Shown: positions 33,799-42,241 of the stretch, one piece after another
Position numbering within the stretch: the stretch's first letter is position 1
How the letters are laid out: each line of letters opens with the position of its first letter
From: Micromonospora zamorensis
GTDB taxonomy: Bacteria > Actinomycetota > Actinomycetes > Mycobacteriales > Micromonosporaceae
NCBI RefSeq assembly: GCF_900090275.1
Contig: NZ_LT607755.1
Span: forward strand, 3,534,001-3,598,000
Reading direction: 5' to 3'
Length of the DNA stretch: 64,000 nucleotides
The notes under the pieces: model-generated
Database searches by the model: none
Told to the model about the DNA's origin: nothing
The model's input: only the letters and a program-made list of their open reading frames with translations
Program-made: the position numbers and the translations under genes

Positions 33799-34533
33799 TC
33801 AGCTGGTCACCAGCAGCCGGGCGATCGTCGCTGGCTCCGCCAGGTGCGGGAAGTGGCTACCGGGCAGCACGGTCACCACGACCTCCGGCAGGGTCTCCGT
33901 CAGCCAGGTCAGATAACGGGGTGGCGGCTCGGACGAGGTCACCCAGCGGTAGGGAATCCCGCGCTCACCGATGGACCGCAGATCGCTGTGGCGCTCGGCG
34001 GCGATGTCCTCGTCGGAGCCGCGCAGGATCTCACCCCAGTAGCCCAGCAGCAGGTCCGGCCGGGGGTCGGTCGCGGTGGTCACGATCTCCTGGGCCTCGG
34101 CCGGCAACGACTCGATGCCCATCCCGGCCAGCATGCCGTCCCACACCCGCCGCCAGTCCGGGCCGCGCAGTGTCGACTCCGCCTGGCGTACGGCCGCACC
34201 GAAGGGGCCGGGCAGCAGGATCTGGTCCAGATTCACCACGCCGCGCACCGGATAGCGGGCCGCGTACGTCGTGGCGACCACCGCGCCGACCGAATGTCCC
34301 ACCACGATCGGCTGCGCGAGGCGGGCCTCGGTCACCTGGTCGTGCAGGACCTCGGCAACCTCCGCCATCCGGTAGGACTCCCGACGTGGTGCGTCGCCGT
34401 GACCGGGCAGATCGAGGGCGAGGACCTGCCGGTCGGGGTCGATTGCCGCAAGCTCGCGCCGGACCGGGTCCCACTGTCGCCGGTCGTAGGTGAGGCCGTG
34501 CAGCAGCACCAACGGTGGTCGGTCGTCATTCAT
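33799..34533 (-). CDS. Alpha/beta hydrolase
   Basis: 244 residues from the ATG at 34533. The fold is clear: LVLLHGLTYDRRQW oxyanion strand, nucleophile Ser in VVGHSVGAVV, and His in LPGSHFPHLAEP. The length is right for a small esterase, haloperoxidase or lactonase-type enzyme; the substrate is unknown. It overlaps the end of the TetR gene by 8 bases, so the two are co-translated, and the regulator probably controls it. Confidence 0.9.
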   Translation of the reverse strand: MNDDRPPLVLLHGLTYDRRQWDPVRRELAAIDPDRQVLALDLPGHGDAPRRESYRMAEVAEVLHDQVTEARLAQPIVVGHSVGAVVATTYAARYPVRGVVNLDQILLPGPFGAAVRQAESTLRGPDWRRVWDGMLAGMGIESLPAEAQEIVTTATDPRPDLLLGYWGEILRGSDEDIAAERHSDLRSIGERGIPYRWVTSSEPPPRYLTWLTETLPEVVVTVLPGSHFPHLAEPATIARLLVTS

Positions 34534-35158
34534 TGTCGCGCCTTTCCTGCTCTCCGCTCGCCCGGGCGCTGGCCCGAAGCGAGTCGATGGTGAGGTCGAG
34601 GGCCGCCTCGAGGTGATCGATCTTCCCGGTGGAGAGCAGCAGCAGGACGCCGCCCTGAATGCCGGCCAGCAGCGCCGCGGAGGCACGGTCGGCGTCCACG
34701 TCCGGGCCGATGTCCCCGGTCGACTGCATGTGGCGGATGCCCTCGATGATCGCCGCCTGCCAGCGCCACATGAGCCCGGTCACGATCGCCTGCGCGCCTG
34801 GCGCGCGTCGGCCGGTCTGACCGAGCAGCCCGTTGAGCGGGCACTTCACGCCCTGCGCGAGGTAGCGCTCGATGAGCCGGTCACGCCACGCCAGCCAGGC
34901 CGGCCAGGACGTCAGGTTGCTGAGCATCGGCTCCTGGTCGATGAGCACCTGATCGGCCTCGTGCTGGGCCACCGCGAGCAGCAGGTCCTCCTTGCCGCCG
35001 GGGAAGTAGTGGAAGAGCTGTCCCTTGCTGGTGCTGGTGTGGGCCATCACGTCTTCGAGGCGCACCTCGTCGACGCCGCGTTCGCGGATCTCGGCGGCCG
35101 CGCCTGCGACGATCCGCGCCCGGGTGGCCTCGCCCTTGCGGGTCAACGCGCGTGTCAT
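34526..35158 (-). CDS. TetR-family repressor
   Basis: 210 residues from the ATG at 35158. The N-terminal HTH (TRARIVAGAAAEIRERGVDE, then TSTSKGQLFHYFPGGKEDLL) is diagnostic. The C-terminal ligand domain carries KCPLNGLLGQTG, as in the YxaF/LmrA group. It is divergent from an aldo/keto reductase gene with a palindrome between them and overlaps the hydrolase gene downstream. It likely responds to a small toxic compound. Confidence 0.92.
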   Translation of the reverse strand: MTRALTRKGEATRARIVAGAAAEIRERGVDEVRLEDVMAHTSTSKGQLFHYFPGGKEDLLLAVAQHEADQVLIDQEPMLSNLTSWPAWLAWRDRLIERYLAQGVKCPLNGLLGQTGRRAPGAQAIVTGLMWRWQAAIIEGIRHMQSTGDIGPDVDADRASAALLAGIQGGVLLLLSTGKIDHLEAALDLTIDSLRASARASGEQERRDNE

Positions 35159-35215
35159 GAGACCCCCGTCACCGATCTGCGTCCGTACCTGCCGGTCCAA
35201 CGCTAGCGCGGACTT

Positions 35216-35231
35216 TGGACTTGCAGGTCCA
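35216..35231. promoter_or_regulatory. Candidate TetR operator
   Basis: TGGACTTGCAGGTCCA is a 16-base palindrome with one mismatched pair, in the 138-base region between the divergent TetR and aldo/keto reductase genes. This is the usual place for a TetR-family autoregulatory operator. Confidence 0.55.
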
Positions 35232-35296
35232 TTTTTGCCGAGCAAAGGTCTGGGACGGCCCGCTCGGGGCCGACGCGCGATCGAGAGGACGCAACG

Positions 35297-36400
35297 ATGA
35301 ACCACTACTACCTGCTCGGGCGGTCCGGGCTGCGGGTGAGCCGGCTGGCGCTGGGCACCATGAACTTCGGCGTCGACGGGTTCCATGCCGCCTACGGCAA
35401 GACCGAGGAGGAGGCGAAGCCGATCTTCCGTCAGTACCTGGAGTCGGGGGGCAACTTCATCGACACGGCAGACTTCTACACCGCCGGGGAGAGCGAGAAG
35501 ATCCTCGGCCGCCTGATCGACCGGGCCGGCGTCCGCGAACGGCTCGTGCTCACCAGCAAGGCCACCAACACCGTCGACCCGACCGACCCGAATGCCAGCG
35601 GCAATGGTCGCAAGCACATCACGCGGGCTGTAGAGGCTTCGCTGCGCCGACTCGGCACCGACTACATCGACCTGTACCTGCTGCACACCTGGGACCGGAT
35701 CACACCGGTCGAGGAGGTCGTGCACACCTTCGACGACCTGGTGCGGGCCGGCAAGATCCGGTACGCCGGGCTCTCCGACGTACCGGCCTGGTACGCGGCC
35801 CGGGCGCAGAGCTACGCCGAGGCACACGGGCTGGCCCCAATGATCAACGTGCAGCTGCCGTACTCCCTGGTCACCCGGCACATCGAGGCGGAGTTCGTGA
35901 CGATGGCCCAGACCCTGGGAATGGGTGTCACCGCGTGGAGCCCGATCGGTGGCGGCCTGCTCAGCGGCAAGTACCGCCGGACCAGCGAGGGCATGAGCGG
36001 CACCGGCCGGTTGACCAACCCCGACGCCGCGGGTCGAGAGATCAGCCCCGGCGACTGGCAGGTGATCGAGGCACTGGAGAGCGTGGCCGCCGATCTGGGG
36101 CGCAGCATGGCGCAGGTGGCGATCAACTGGGTGGCCACCCAGCCCGCCGTCGCCTCGGTCGTCGTCGGGGCGAGCAGCCCCGAGCAGCTCGCCAGCAACT
36201 TCGGCGCGCTCGACTTCGAGATCCCGGCGGACGCCCGTCGGCGACTCGACGAGGCGAGCGCCCCGAACCTCGGGCTGGTCTACAGCATGTTCACCCCGCA
36301 GTACCAGTCCTGGGTGGTGAGCCCCGGCCTCGGCATCGGCGACAAGCCGGCCGGTTACGCCCCTCCGGTGTTCAACGGCGCCACCCCGCCCACCCGGTAG
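35297..36400 (+). CDS. Aldo/keto reductase (general stress / IolS-like)
   Basis: 367 residues, the longer AKR form. The tetrad is seen in FIDTADFYTAGESE (Asp, Tyr), LVLTSKATN (Lys) and DLYLLHTWD (His). NADPH-binding GASSPEQLASN lies near the C-terminus. The tail ends QYQSWVVSPGLGIGDKPAGY. It is probably repressed by the adjacent TetR protein. GAGAGGA ribosome site. The last 46 bases overlap the convergent hydrolase gene. Confidence 0.92.
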   Translation: MNHYYLLGRSGLRVSRLALGTMNFGVDGFHAAYGKTEEEAKPIFRQYLESGGNFIDTADFYTAGESEKILGRLIDRAGVRERLVLTSKATNTVDPTDPNASGNGRKHITRAVEASLRRLGTDYIDLYLLHTWDRITPVEEVVHTFDDLVRAGKIRYAGLSDVPAWYAARAQSYAEAHGLAPMINVQLPYSLVTRHIEAEFVTMAQTLGMGVTAWSPIGGGLLSGKYRRTSEGMSGTGRLTNPDAAGREISPGDWQVIEALESVAADLGRSMAQVAINWVATQPAVASVVVGASSPEQLASNFGALDFEIPADARRRLDEASAPNLGLVYSMFTPQYQSWVVSPGLGIGDKPAGYAPPVFNGATPPTR

Positions 36401-37344
36401 GGGAACGGTCCGGGGAGCGGCTCCCCCTCGTAGAGCGCGATGTACAGCCGGCGCAGCTCGGGCCCGTCGGCGCCGAGCACGGTGAGGTTGAGGGTGTTGT
36501 GGCCGACGCCCAACGCCTCCGGCAGGGTGCAGACCTGGAGCGGAATCGCGTTCGCGTCGGCGATCCGGCGCGGCACGCGCTCCGCCGCACCGAGGTCGAC
36601 CACGCCGTCGAGGGGGCTGATCGCGACGGCCGCGGTCCGCAGACCGGTCCGTCGTGGCGGCTTCGGCAGAGTACGCGCAATGCTCAGGTACTGGGTGACG
36701 GCGGCGAGGGAGTAACCGCGCGACGTGACACGGTCCGGGAGGATGCTGCGCCCGTACAACATGATGAGCGGTCGGACCGCGAAAGCCGGCGCCTGCCGAC
36801 GGTCCGGGCCGAAGAACGGCGACAGCAACAGCAGATGCCGTACGACGGTGTCCGGCACCTGGGCCAGCCAGGCGGCCAGGACGGCACCGCCGGAGATCCC
36901 CACGACGCCCACCTCGTCTCCCAGGCCCTCGGCGACGGCCAACGCCTGCTCGGCGTACGTCGTCAGCTCGTCGGCCTGGACCCGGTGGTGGGCCCGCAGG
37001 TCGACGGTGCCGTGCTGCGGGGCGCGCGGAACCCAGACGTTGTAGCCGCGGTCGAAGAACTCCTCGGCCAGTTCGTCGTACTGGTCGGGCGCGAGGGTGT
37101 ATCCGTGCAGCAGCAACACGGCCCTGCCGGTGCGGGCGCCGTGGCTCAGGAGACGGCTGCGCGACTCCGGGCGGACCTCCGGGTCAGCCGCCTCGGCGGC
37201 GATGACGGCCTCGGCGGCACGGACGGCGGTGTCGAAGTCGAGCGGTCGCACCGGTGCGACCGGTGGCTCACGGCGCAGCGACCGCCGGAGGCAGAGCACG
37301 GCACCGGCCGCCACGACCAGTGCCAGTACGCCGACGATGAGCAT
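36355..37344 (-). CDS. Membrane-anchored alpha/beta hydrolase
   Basis: 329 residues from the ATG at 37344. An N-terminal transmembrane helix (3-19) is followed by RRSLRR. The hydrolase has AVLLLHGYTLAPDQY, nucleophile Ser in VVGISGGAVLA and a likely His in GVGHNTLN. It resembles carboxylesterase/monoacylglycerol-lipase-like proteins; the substrate is unknown. The C-terminal 15 codons overlap the convergent aldo/keto reductase gene tail to tail (36355-36400), which is unusual but both stops are clear. Confidence 0.85.
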   Translation of the reverse strand: MLIVGVLALVVAAGAVLCLRRSLRREPPVAPVRPLDFDTAVRAAEAVIAAEAADPEVRPESRSRLLSHGARTGRAVLLLHGYTLAPDQYDELAEEFFDRGYNVWVPRAPQHGTVDLRAHHRVQADELTTYAEQALAVAEGLGDEVGVVGISGGAVLAAWLAQVPDTVVRHLLLLSPFFGPDRRQAPAFAVRPLIMLYGRSILPDRVTSRGYSLAAVTQYLSIARTLPKPPRRTGLRTAAVAISPLDGVVDLGAAERVPRRIADANAIPLQVCTLPEALGVGHNTLNLTVLGADGPELRRLYIALYEGEPLPGPFPYRVGGVAPLNTGGA

Positions 37345-37420
37345 GGCCCGATGCTGGCAGGGCCAGCGGTCGGCGCCGGTGCGGGGGTGCGCCCCGGTGA
37401 CAGGGCGCACCCCCGATCCG

Positions 37421-38317
37421 CTACTCCTGCTGGTCCGCCGGCGCGAAGACGACCCTGGTGCGCAACTGCCGGAACCCGGTCCGTTCCAGCTCGGCCAGCA
37501 CCGCCACCCGACGCGCGTCCACGTCGGCGATGACCTCGCGGGCACCGCCGGCGGCCAGCACCCGGACCGCCTCGGCCAGCAGCTCGGGCCGGGCCGCCTC
37601 GTCGAGCAGGCCGAGATAGGCGAGCAGTGGGAAGCAGCCATCGCCGGCCGTTCCGGCCAGGCCCACCGGCTTACCGGCGTCCACCGCGACGCGCCACCCC
37701 TCGGTGGCGTCGCCCAGCCAGGCCAGCGGGTCGGTGGCCAGGTCGACGCCGCCGACCGCCAGTGCGTTCTCGACACCGGTCAGCACGTCCGGCTCGGCGA
37801 TCCGGGCAACCAGGGCGTTGATCTCCGCCGCATCGACCGGCGGACGGAATTCGTACCGTCCGGAGGACGCCGGCAGGGGTGTGCCCGTCCAGGAGCATCG
37901 GAGCCGCTCCCCCCGCTCGACCAGGCCGGCGAGCCGGGCCGCGGCCATCGGTGCCTCCACCACGGCCCGCACCTCGGGGCGGCGCCGCCAGTGTGCCGGC
38001 AGCGCGGCGTAGTACAGGCCGGGACCGCCCAGTGCGTCGTGGGCGGCGCGCAGCAGTTCGGCGCCCACCTCCGGCTCGGCGTCCAGATCGAACCGTTCCA
38101 GCCACGGGGCACCGATGGCACCCGGCGGGAGGACCCAGGCTGCCCGACCGACCACCCGGCCGGCACGCAGGGCGACCCAGGTGGTCTCGGGACGGTAGCC
38201 GCCGCCTGCGACCCCGTCGGCGTAGCCGACCTGGCGCAGTTGGGGCAGCGGATCAGGCATGGAGTCGAACAGGTTTTCCTCGCCCGCGACGAGCGGACGG
38301 ATGACCAGATCAGTCAT
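37421..38317 (-). CDS. GNAT-family acetyltransferase
   Basis: 298 residues from the ATG at 38317 behind GGAGGACC. Two halves are visible: an N-terminal degenerate GNAT-like half (VALRAGRVVGRAAWVLPP) and a C-terminal half with PVGLAGTAGDGCFPLLAYLGLLDEARP and LERTGFRQLRTRVVF, the acetyl-CoA fold's last strands. Substrate unknown. A 7-bp inverted repeat lies 70 bases upstream. Confidence 0.82.
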   Translation of the reverse strand: MTDLVIRPLVAGEENLFDSMPDPLPQLRQVGYADGVAGGGYRPETTWVALRAGRVVGRAAWVLPPGAIGAPWLERFDLDAEPEVGAELLRAAHDALGGPGLYYAALPAHWRRRPEVRAVVEAPMAAARLAGLVERGERLRCSWTGTPLPASSGRYEFRPPVDAAEINALVARIAEPDVLTGVENALAVGGVDLATDPLAWLGDATEGWRVAVDAGKPVGLAGTAGDGCFPLLAYLGLLDEAARPELLAEAVRVLAAGGAREVIADVDARRVAVLAELERTGFRQLRTRVVFAPADQQE

Positions 38318-38385
38318 GGCTTGGTCCTCCGGGAAGCGAGCGCCCCGGATCAGATCCGCGCGGACGCCGGAGCGCGGAGGGGGCG

Positions 38386-38407
38386 CAGAACATCGGACAT
38401 TGTTCTG
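38386..38407. promoter_or_regulatory. Inverted repeat upstream of the GNAT gene
   Basis: CAGAACA (38386-38392) and TGTTCTG (38401-38407) form a perfect 7-bp inverted repeat around 8 bases, about 70 bases before the GNAT start. Possible operator, not matched to a known family. Confidence 0.3.
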
Positions 38408-38475
38408 ACCTCCTCCCGGCTCGACGGCGTGCCGGAAGAACATACGCCGATCGGTCGCTGGCCCGCAACGGGTTG

Positions 38476-39672
38476 TCACAACGTCGGGTTGGTTTCCGAC
38501 CCTCGCTGGTGGGCTCGCTGGTCGAAGACGGCGATGCCGGCCAGGACCACCGCCGCGAGGGCGGCCACGGCGACCGGCGGGAGCAGCACCATCACCGGGG
38601 CCACCACGACCAGCGCCACCGCGCCGAGGTACAGCACCCGACACCGCGGCGCGGTTCTGCTCGCCCGCTCCAGGGTGCTGCGCCCGATCAGGAACAGCAC
38701 CGGGCCGCCGAAGATGATGACCACCAGAGCCCAGTCGATAGGCGGGTGCGGATCCTCGATGACCTGCCCGAAGCCGACGGCGGTGCAGATGATGCCACCG
38801 ACGATCAACAGCAGGCTGTAGCTCGCCCACCTCGACAGCTGGACCCCCTCACCGCTCGGGGTCGAGGCTTGGCCGGACCTGACGTGGTAGAAGTAGATCC
38901 GCCAGAACGAGACCACCGCCACGAACGAGGCGACGAGGGCGATGGTTCCCTCGGTCGAGAAGCCCGGGAAGCTGACCGCGGCGCCGGCTTCGAGCACCAC
39001 CTCGGCGAGAGCGATCATGAAGAACTGGTTGTACCGCTCGGCGAGATGCCCCTGGGAGACGCTGACCCCCGTGTGGCCGAGCCGCTTCCCGCCCGGCCGG
39101 GGCACGGGCCAGGCGGTCGCGGCGCCGATCAGCTCGATGGCAAGAGCAAGGGTCCAGAAGATGCCCCGACCGAGGCCACCGCTGATGCCACCACTGATCC
39201 ACAGCACGCCGGACGCCAGGTGCCAGGCCAGCATCCGGACCGCGAACGCCTGGCCCGGGTGACCCCGCAGGGCGAACGCCAGGAAGAGCGGTCGGCCGAC
39301 CTGGATGACGACGTAGGTGCAGGCGAAGACGACGCCGCGCTGGCCGAAGGCCTGCGGCAACGAGACGGCCAGCACCAGCGTGCCGAACATCGTCGCCAGC
39401 AGGACGGCCTGGAGATCGGGGCGTCGAGGGTCGTAGGTGCTCGCCAGCAGGGCGTTGAGCGACCAGATCATCCACATCGCCGTGAAGAACAGCACCGTCT
39501 GACCCGCCTCGGACAGCAGCGTGTGCCGGACGATGGTCAGGTCGTCCGCGACCCGCCCGGCGAGACGGGCCAGCGCGAAGACGTACACGATGTCGAACAG
39601 CAGTTCCAGGACGGTCGCCGAGTTCGGGCTCCTGCTGTCCCCGAGCCCACGGGACCCGATGCGCGTCAACAC
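38476..39672 (-). CDS. ltrA: LtrA-family membrane protein
   Basis: 398 residues from a GTG start. About eleven transmembrane helices. The N-terminal signature TVLELLFDIVYVFALARL, the WMIWSLNALLASTYDPRRPDL loop and LAERYNQFFMIALAEVVLEAG identify the low-temperature-requirement A family. The name comes from Listeria cold growth; the molecular role is unknown. No clear ribosome site precedes the GTG. It is divergent from the GH128 gene across a 306-base region. Confidence 0.9.
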   Translation of the reverse strand: MLTRIGSRGLGDSRSPNSATVLELLFDIVYVFALARLAGRVADDLTIVRHTLLSEAGQTVLFFTAMWMIWSLNALLASTYDPRRPDLQAVLLATMFGTLVLAVSLPQAFGQRGVVFACTYVVIQVGRPLFLAFALRGHPGQAFAVRMLAWHLASGVLWISGGISGGLGRGIFWTLALAIELIGAATAWPVPRPGGKRLGHTGVSVSQGHLAERYNQFFMIALAEVVLEAGAAVSFPGFSTEGTIALVASFVAVVSFWRIYFYHVRSGQASTPSGEGVQLSRWASYSLLLIVGGIICTAVGFGQVIEDPHPPIDWALVVIIFGGPVLFLIGRSTLERASRTAPRCRVLYLGAVALVVVAPVMVLLPPVAVAALAAVVLAGIAVFDQRAHQRGSETNPTL

Positions 39673-39978
39673 GGACGGCGGGACAGCTCAGCCGGCCAGG
39701 GCCGCCGACACGGGCGGGCCGAGGTGAGGGCGGTGCTCGGCGATCCGACCCGTTGCCATCGCCCCCGAGCCCCCTCACCGACCGCGTGATCCAGTTACGC
39801 GTACTTTATCCATCTTCTGGCCGATTACGCGGTAGATGGCGGATCTGGCCCGCCGCTCACCCGGGCAGAAACTGTTATCCCGGTCCGGGCGTCCAGTCTC
39901 CTGAGGGGAAGGTGGTGGCAAGATCCGCCGCCACCACGGCATCGGACAGCGATGCGACCACACGGAGGAGTCGAGACG
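39673..39978. other. Divergent intergenic region between ltrA and the GH128 gene
   Basis: 306 bases without a supported gene. It holds two copies of TTACGCG about 30 bases apart (near 39795 and 39826), a TACTTT -10-like box between them and a short CCATCT/AGATGG inverted repeat, so it is probably a promoter region. GGAGGAG just before 39979 is the ribosome site of the GH128 gene. Confidence 0.4.
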
Positions 39979-41091
39979 ATGCGCGCAACAGGTCAGGGTG
40001 GAGCGGGCGCCGCGAACGGGAATCGGGGCGTCCACGCGGACCCCCGACGCGGGTTGTCCGGCCGCCTCCCGACCGGCGCGAGGCGTCTGCTGTGGCCGCT
40101 CGCCGTGGCCGCCGTGATCGTCCTCCTGGTGACCGGGGTGATCGTCGTGATCCAACCGACCGGGCCGACGCCCGCTCCCGCGGCGGCCCCGCAGGCCGTC
40201 GACGAGCCGCTGGGCGCCAACCCGGCGTCCAGCTCCGCCACCGCGACCACGCCGGTCGCCACGCCGAGCCCGACGGGAGCGACCCCGTCCCCGACCCTGA
40301 CGCCGACGGCGAAGCCGACGACCGGGCGTACGGTCGCCCCGGCGGCACCCGTGGTGACCTCGAAGCGCAAGGGTGTCGGGGTGTGGACCTTCGACGGCGT
40401 CAACCAGGCGCTGGCCAGCTCCGGGGCGAGCTGGTACTACACCTGGGACGTGGCCCACCAGGGCGTCACCAGCCCGAAGGGCGCCGAGTTCGTCCCGATG
40501 ATCTGGGGGGCGAAGAGCGTCACCGCCACCAATCTGCAACAGGCCAGGAAGAACGGCAGTTACCTGCTCGGGTTCAACGAGCCGGACCTGAAGGGTCAGG
40601 CGGAGATGACCGTGGAGCAGGCGTTGGAGCTGTGGCCGCAACTGGAGGCGACCGGCCTTCCGCTGGGCAGCCCCGCCGTGGCCTGGGGCGGTGACCGGCC
40701 GGGCGAGTGGCTCGACCGCTTCATGGCCGGCGCGAAGCAGCGCGGGTACCGCGTCGACTTCATCGCCCTGCACTGGTACGGCGGCGACTTCACCACCGCC
40801 AACGCCGTCAACCAGCTCAGGTCGTACCTCCAGGCGGTGCACGACCGCTACAAGCTGCCCGTCTGGCTCACCGAGTTCGCCCTGATCGACTTCTCCAACG
40901 GCGTTCGCTTCCCGACCCAGGCACAGCAGGCCGCGTTCCTCACCGCGGCGACCCGGATGCTGGGCGGCCTGTCCTGGCTTCAGCGGTACGCGTGGTTCGG
41001 CCTGCCGGCAACGGACAAGGATCAGACCGGGCTCTTCCGCACGGGCAGCGAGGCGACCGCCGTGGGCCGCGCCTACCAGGCGGCTCGCTGA
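39979..41091 (+). CDS. GH128-like endo-beta-1,3-glucanase, membrane-anchored
   Basis: 370 residues from the ATG at 39979 (strong GGAGGAG site); an upstream ATG at 39952 has none. One transmembrane helix (~39-58) and a Pro/Thr-rich linker (to ~130) precede the catalytic barrel. It contains WYYTWD, acid LLGFNEPD, IALHWYG and nucleophile WLTEFAL, the hallmarks of the Asl1-like GH128 family that cleaves beta-1,3-glucan of fungal walls. Ends WFGLPATDKDQTGLF. It fits a fungal-wall-degrading role next to the chitinase. Confidence 0.88.
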   Translation: MRATGQGGAGAANGNRGVHADPRRGLSGRLPTGARRLLWPLAVAAVIVLLVTGVIVVIQPTGPTPAPAAAPQAVDEPLGANPASSSATATTPVATPSPTGATPSPTLTPTAKPTTGRTVAPAAPVVTSKRKGVGVWTFDGVNQALASSGASWYYTWDVAHQGVTSPKGAEFVPMIWGAKSVTATNLQQARKNGSYLLGFNEPDLKGQAEMTVEQALELWPQLEATGLPLGSPAVAWGGDRPGEWLDRFMAGAKQRGYRVDFIALHWYGGDFTTANAVNQLRSYLQAVHDRYKLPVWLTEFALIDFSNGVRFPTQAQQAAFLTAATRMLGGLSWLQRYAWFGLPATDKDQTGLFRTGSEATAVGRAYQAAR

Positions 41092-41092
41092 C

Positions 41093-41986
41093 CTAGAGCT
41101 GATCCACGTGGTCTCGCCAGGAGTGCTGCGGCTCGTAGCCCAGCACCCGGCGGGCCTTGTCGATGCTGAGCAGGGTCTCGTGCTCGCCCAGCTCCTTGCG
41201 GATCTCGACGCCCGGGTAGACCTCGGCCATCAGACTGGCGCTGGACCTGGTCATGACGGTGTCGGCGTTGGCGATGATGAACACGTCGGCGCCGGGCTGG
41301 TCGTGGGCGAGGGCCCGCTCGACCGCCTGGGCTCCGTCCCGGGCGTCGATGTAGCCCCACAGGTTCCACCGGCGCAGCAGCGGGTCGGCGTCGAAGGAGG
41401 GGAACGGGGCGTAGTCCTCGACGTCCATCACGTTGGAGAAGCGCAGACCCACCATGACCAGCTCCGGGTCCCAGCGGCAGAAGTGCCGCGCCATCTCCTC
41501 CTCAAGGGCCTTGTTCAACGAGTACGTCGACTCGGGGCGCGGCGCGTACTCCTCGTCGACCGGCGCGTACGGCGGTGGGGTGTCGAACGGCAGCCCGAGG
41601 ACCGTCTCGCTGGACGCCCAGACGACCCGCCTGATCCCGGCCGCCCTGGCGGCGGCGAAGACGTTGTACGTGGCCGCGGAGTTGTTGGCGAACGTGGTCG
41701 CGTTCGGCATCAGCCCAGGGGCCGGGACCGCCGCCAGGTGCACGACCGCGTCGATACCGCCGGCATGCTCGTCGGCGCCTCCGGTGAACGCCTCCACCAC
41801 CTGCCCGTAGTCGGTCAGATCGACTTGGAGGAACTCGCCGGCCACGTCGCGGGGGTCGCGGCCTCCGGCGCGGTCCACCGCCAGCACGTCGACGCCCACG
41901 GCGCGCAGGTGGGCGACGACGGCGCGGCCGAGCTTGCCGGTGGCCCCGGTGACGACAACACGCCTGGGGAGTGCGGGATCGGTCAT
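41093..41986 (-). CDS. NAD-dependent epimerase/dehydratase (extended SDR)
   Basis: 297 residues from the ATG at 41986. Rossmann motif VTGATGKLGRA, DAVVHLAAVPAPG, and the catalytic Tyr-xxx-Lys in TYSLNKA with the upstream Ser in ASSET. Similar to UDP-glucose 4-epimerase or uronate dehydrogenase-type enzymes. Its stop is one base from the GH128 stop (convergent). The substrate cannot be set from sequence. Confidence 0.9.
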   Translation of the reverse strand: MTDPALPRRVVVTGATGKLGRAVVAHLRAVGVDVLAVDRAGGRDPRDVAGEFLQVDLTDYGQVVEAFTGGADEHAGGIDAVVHLAAVPAPGLMPNATTFANNSAATYNVFAAARAAGIRRVVWASSETVLGLPFDTPPPYAPVDEEYAPRPESTYSLNKALEEEMARHFCRWDPELVMVGLRFSNVMDVEDYAPFPSFDADPLLRRWNLWGYIDARDGAQAVERALAHDQPGADVFIIANADTVMTRSSASLMAEVYPGVEIRKELGEHETLLSIDKARRVLGYEPQHSWRDHVDQL

Positions 41987-42241
41987 GACCACATCTTCTC
42001 CGGCGTGGAGCGGCACCCCGCGCGCGGGTGGAGCACACCGGCTGTCAGCTGCCTTACATCGGGGACTGTCGATCTTAATCCATTGGTAGCTTAGCGAAGT
42101 TCGTCGATGCGGGGATCGAGACCGAACTGCTCAAAGCGCCTGCGTGCCGTGCGGCTACCGGTCGCGGTGACGTCCAGCGGCACCATGTCCACCCCGTCGG
42201 CGATCCGTCCACCGGAGCAACGCAGACCACGGGGAGGGCAC

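Noticed and set aside
42107..42241. N-terminal extension of the metalloprotease from 42107
   Set aside because: The extension is Arg/Pro-rich, lacks a ribosome site, and would bury the signal peptide; GGGGAGGG marks the ATG at 42242.
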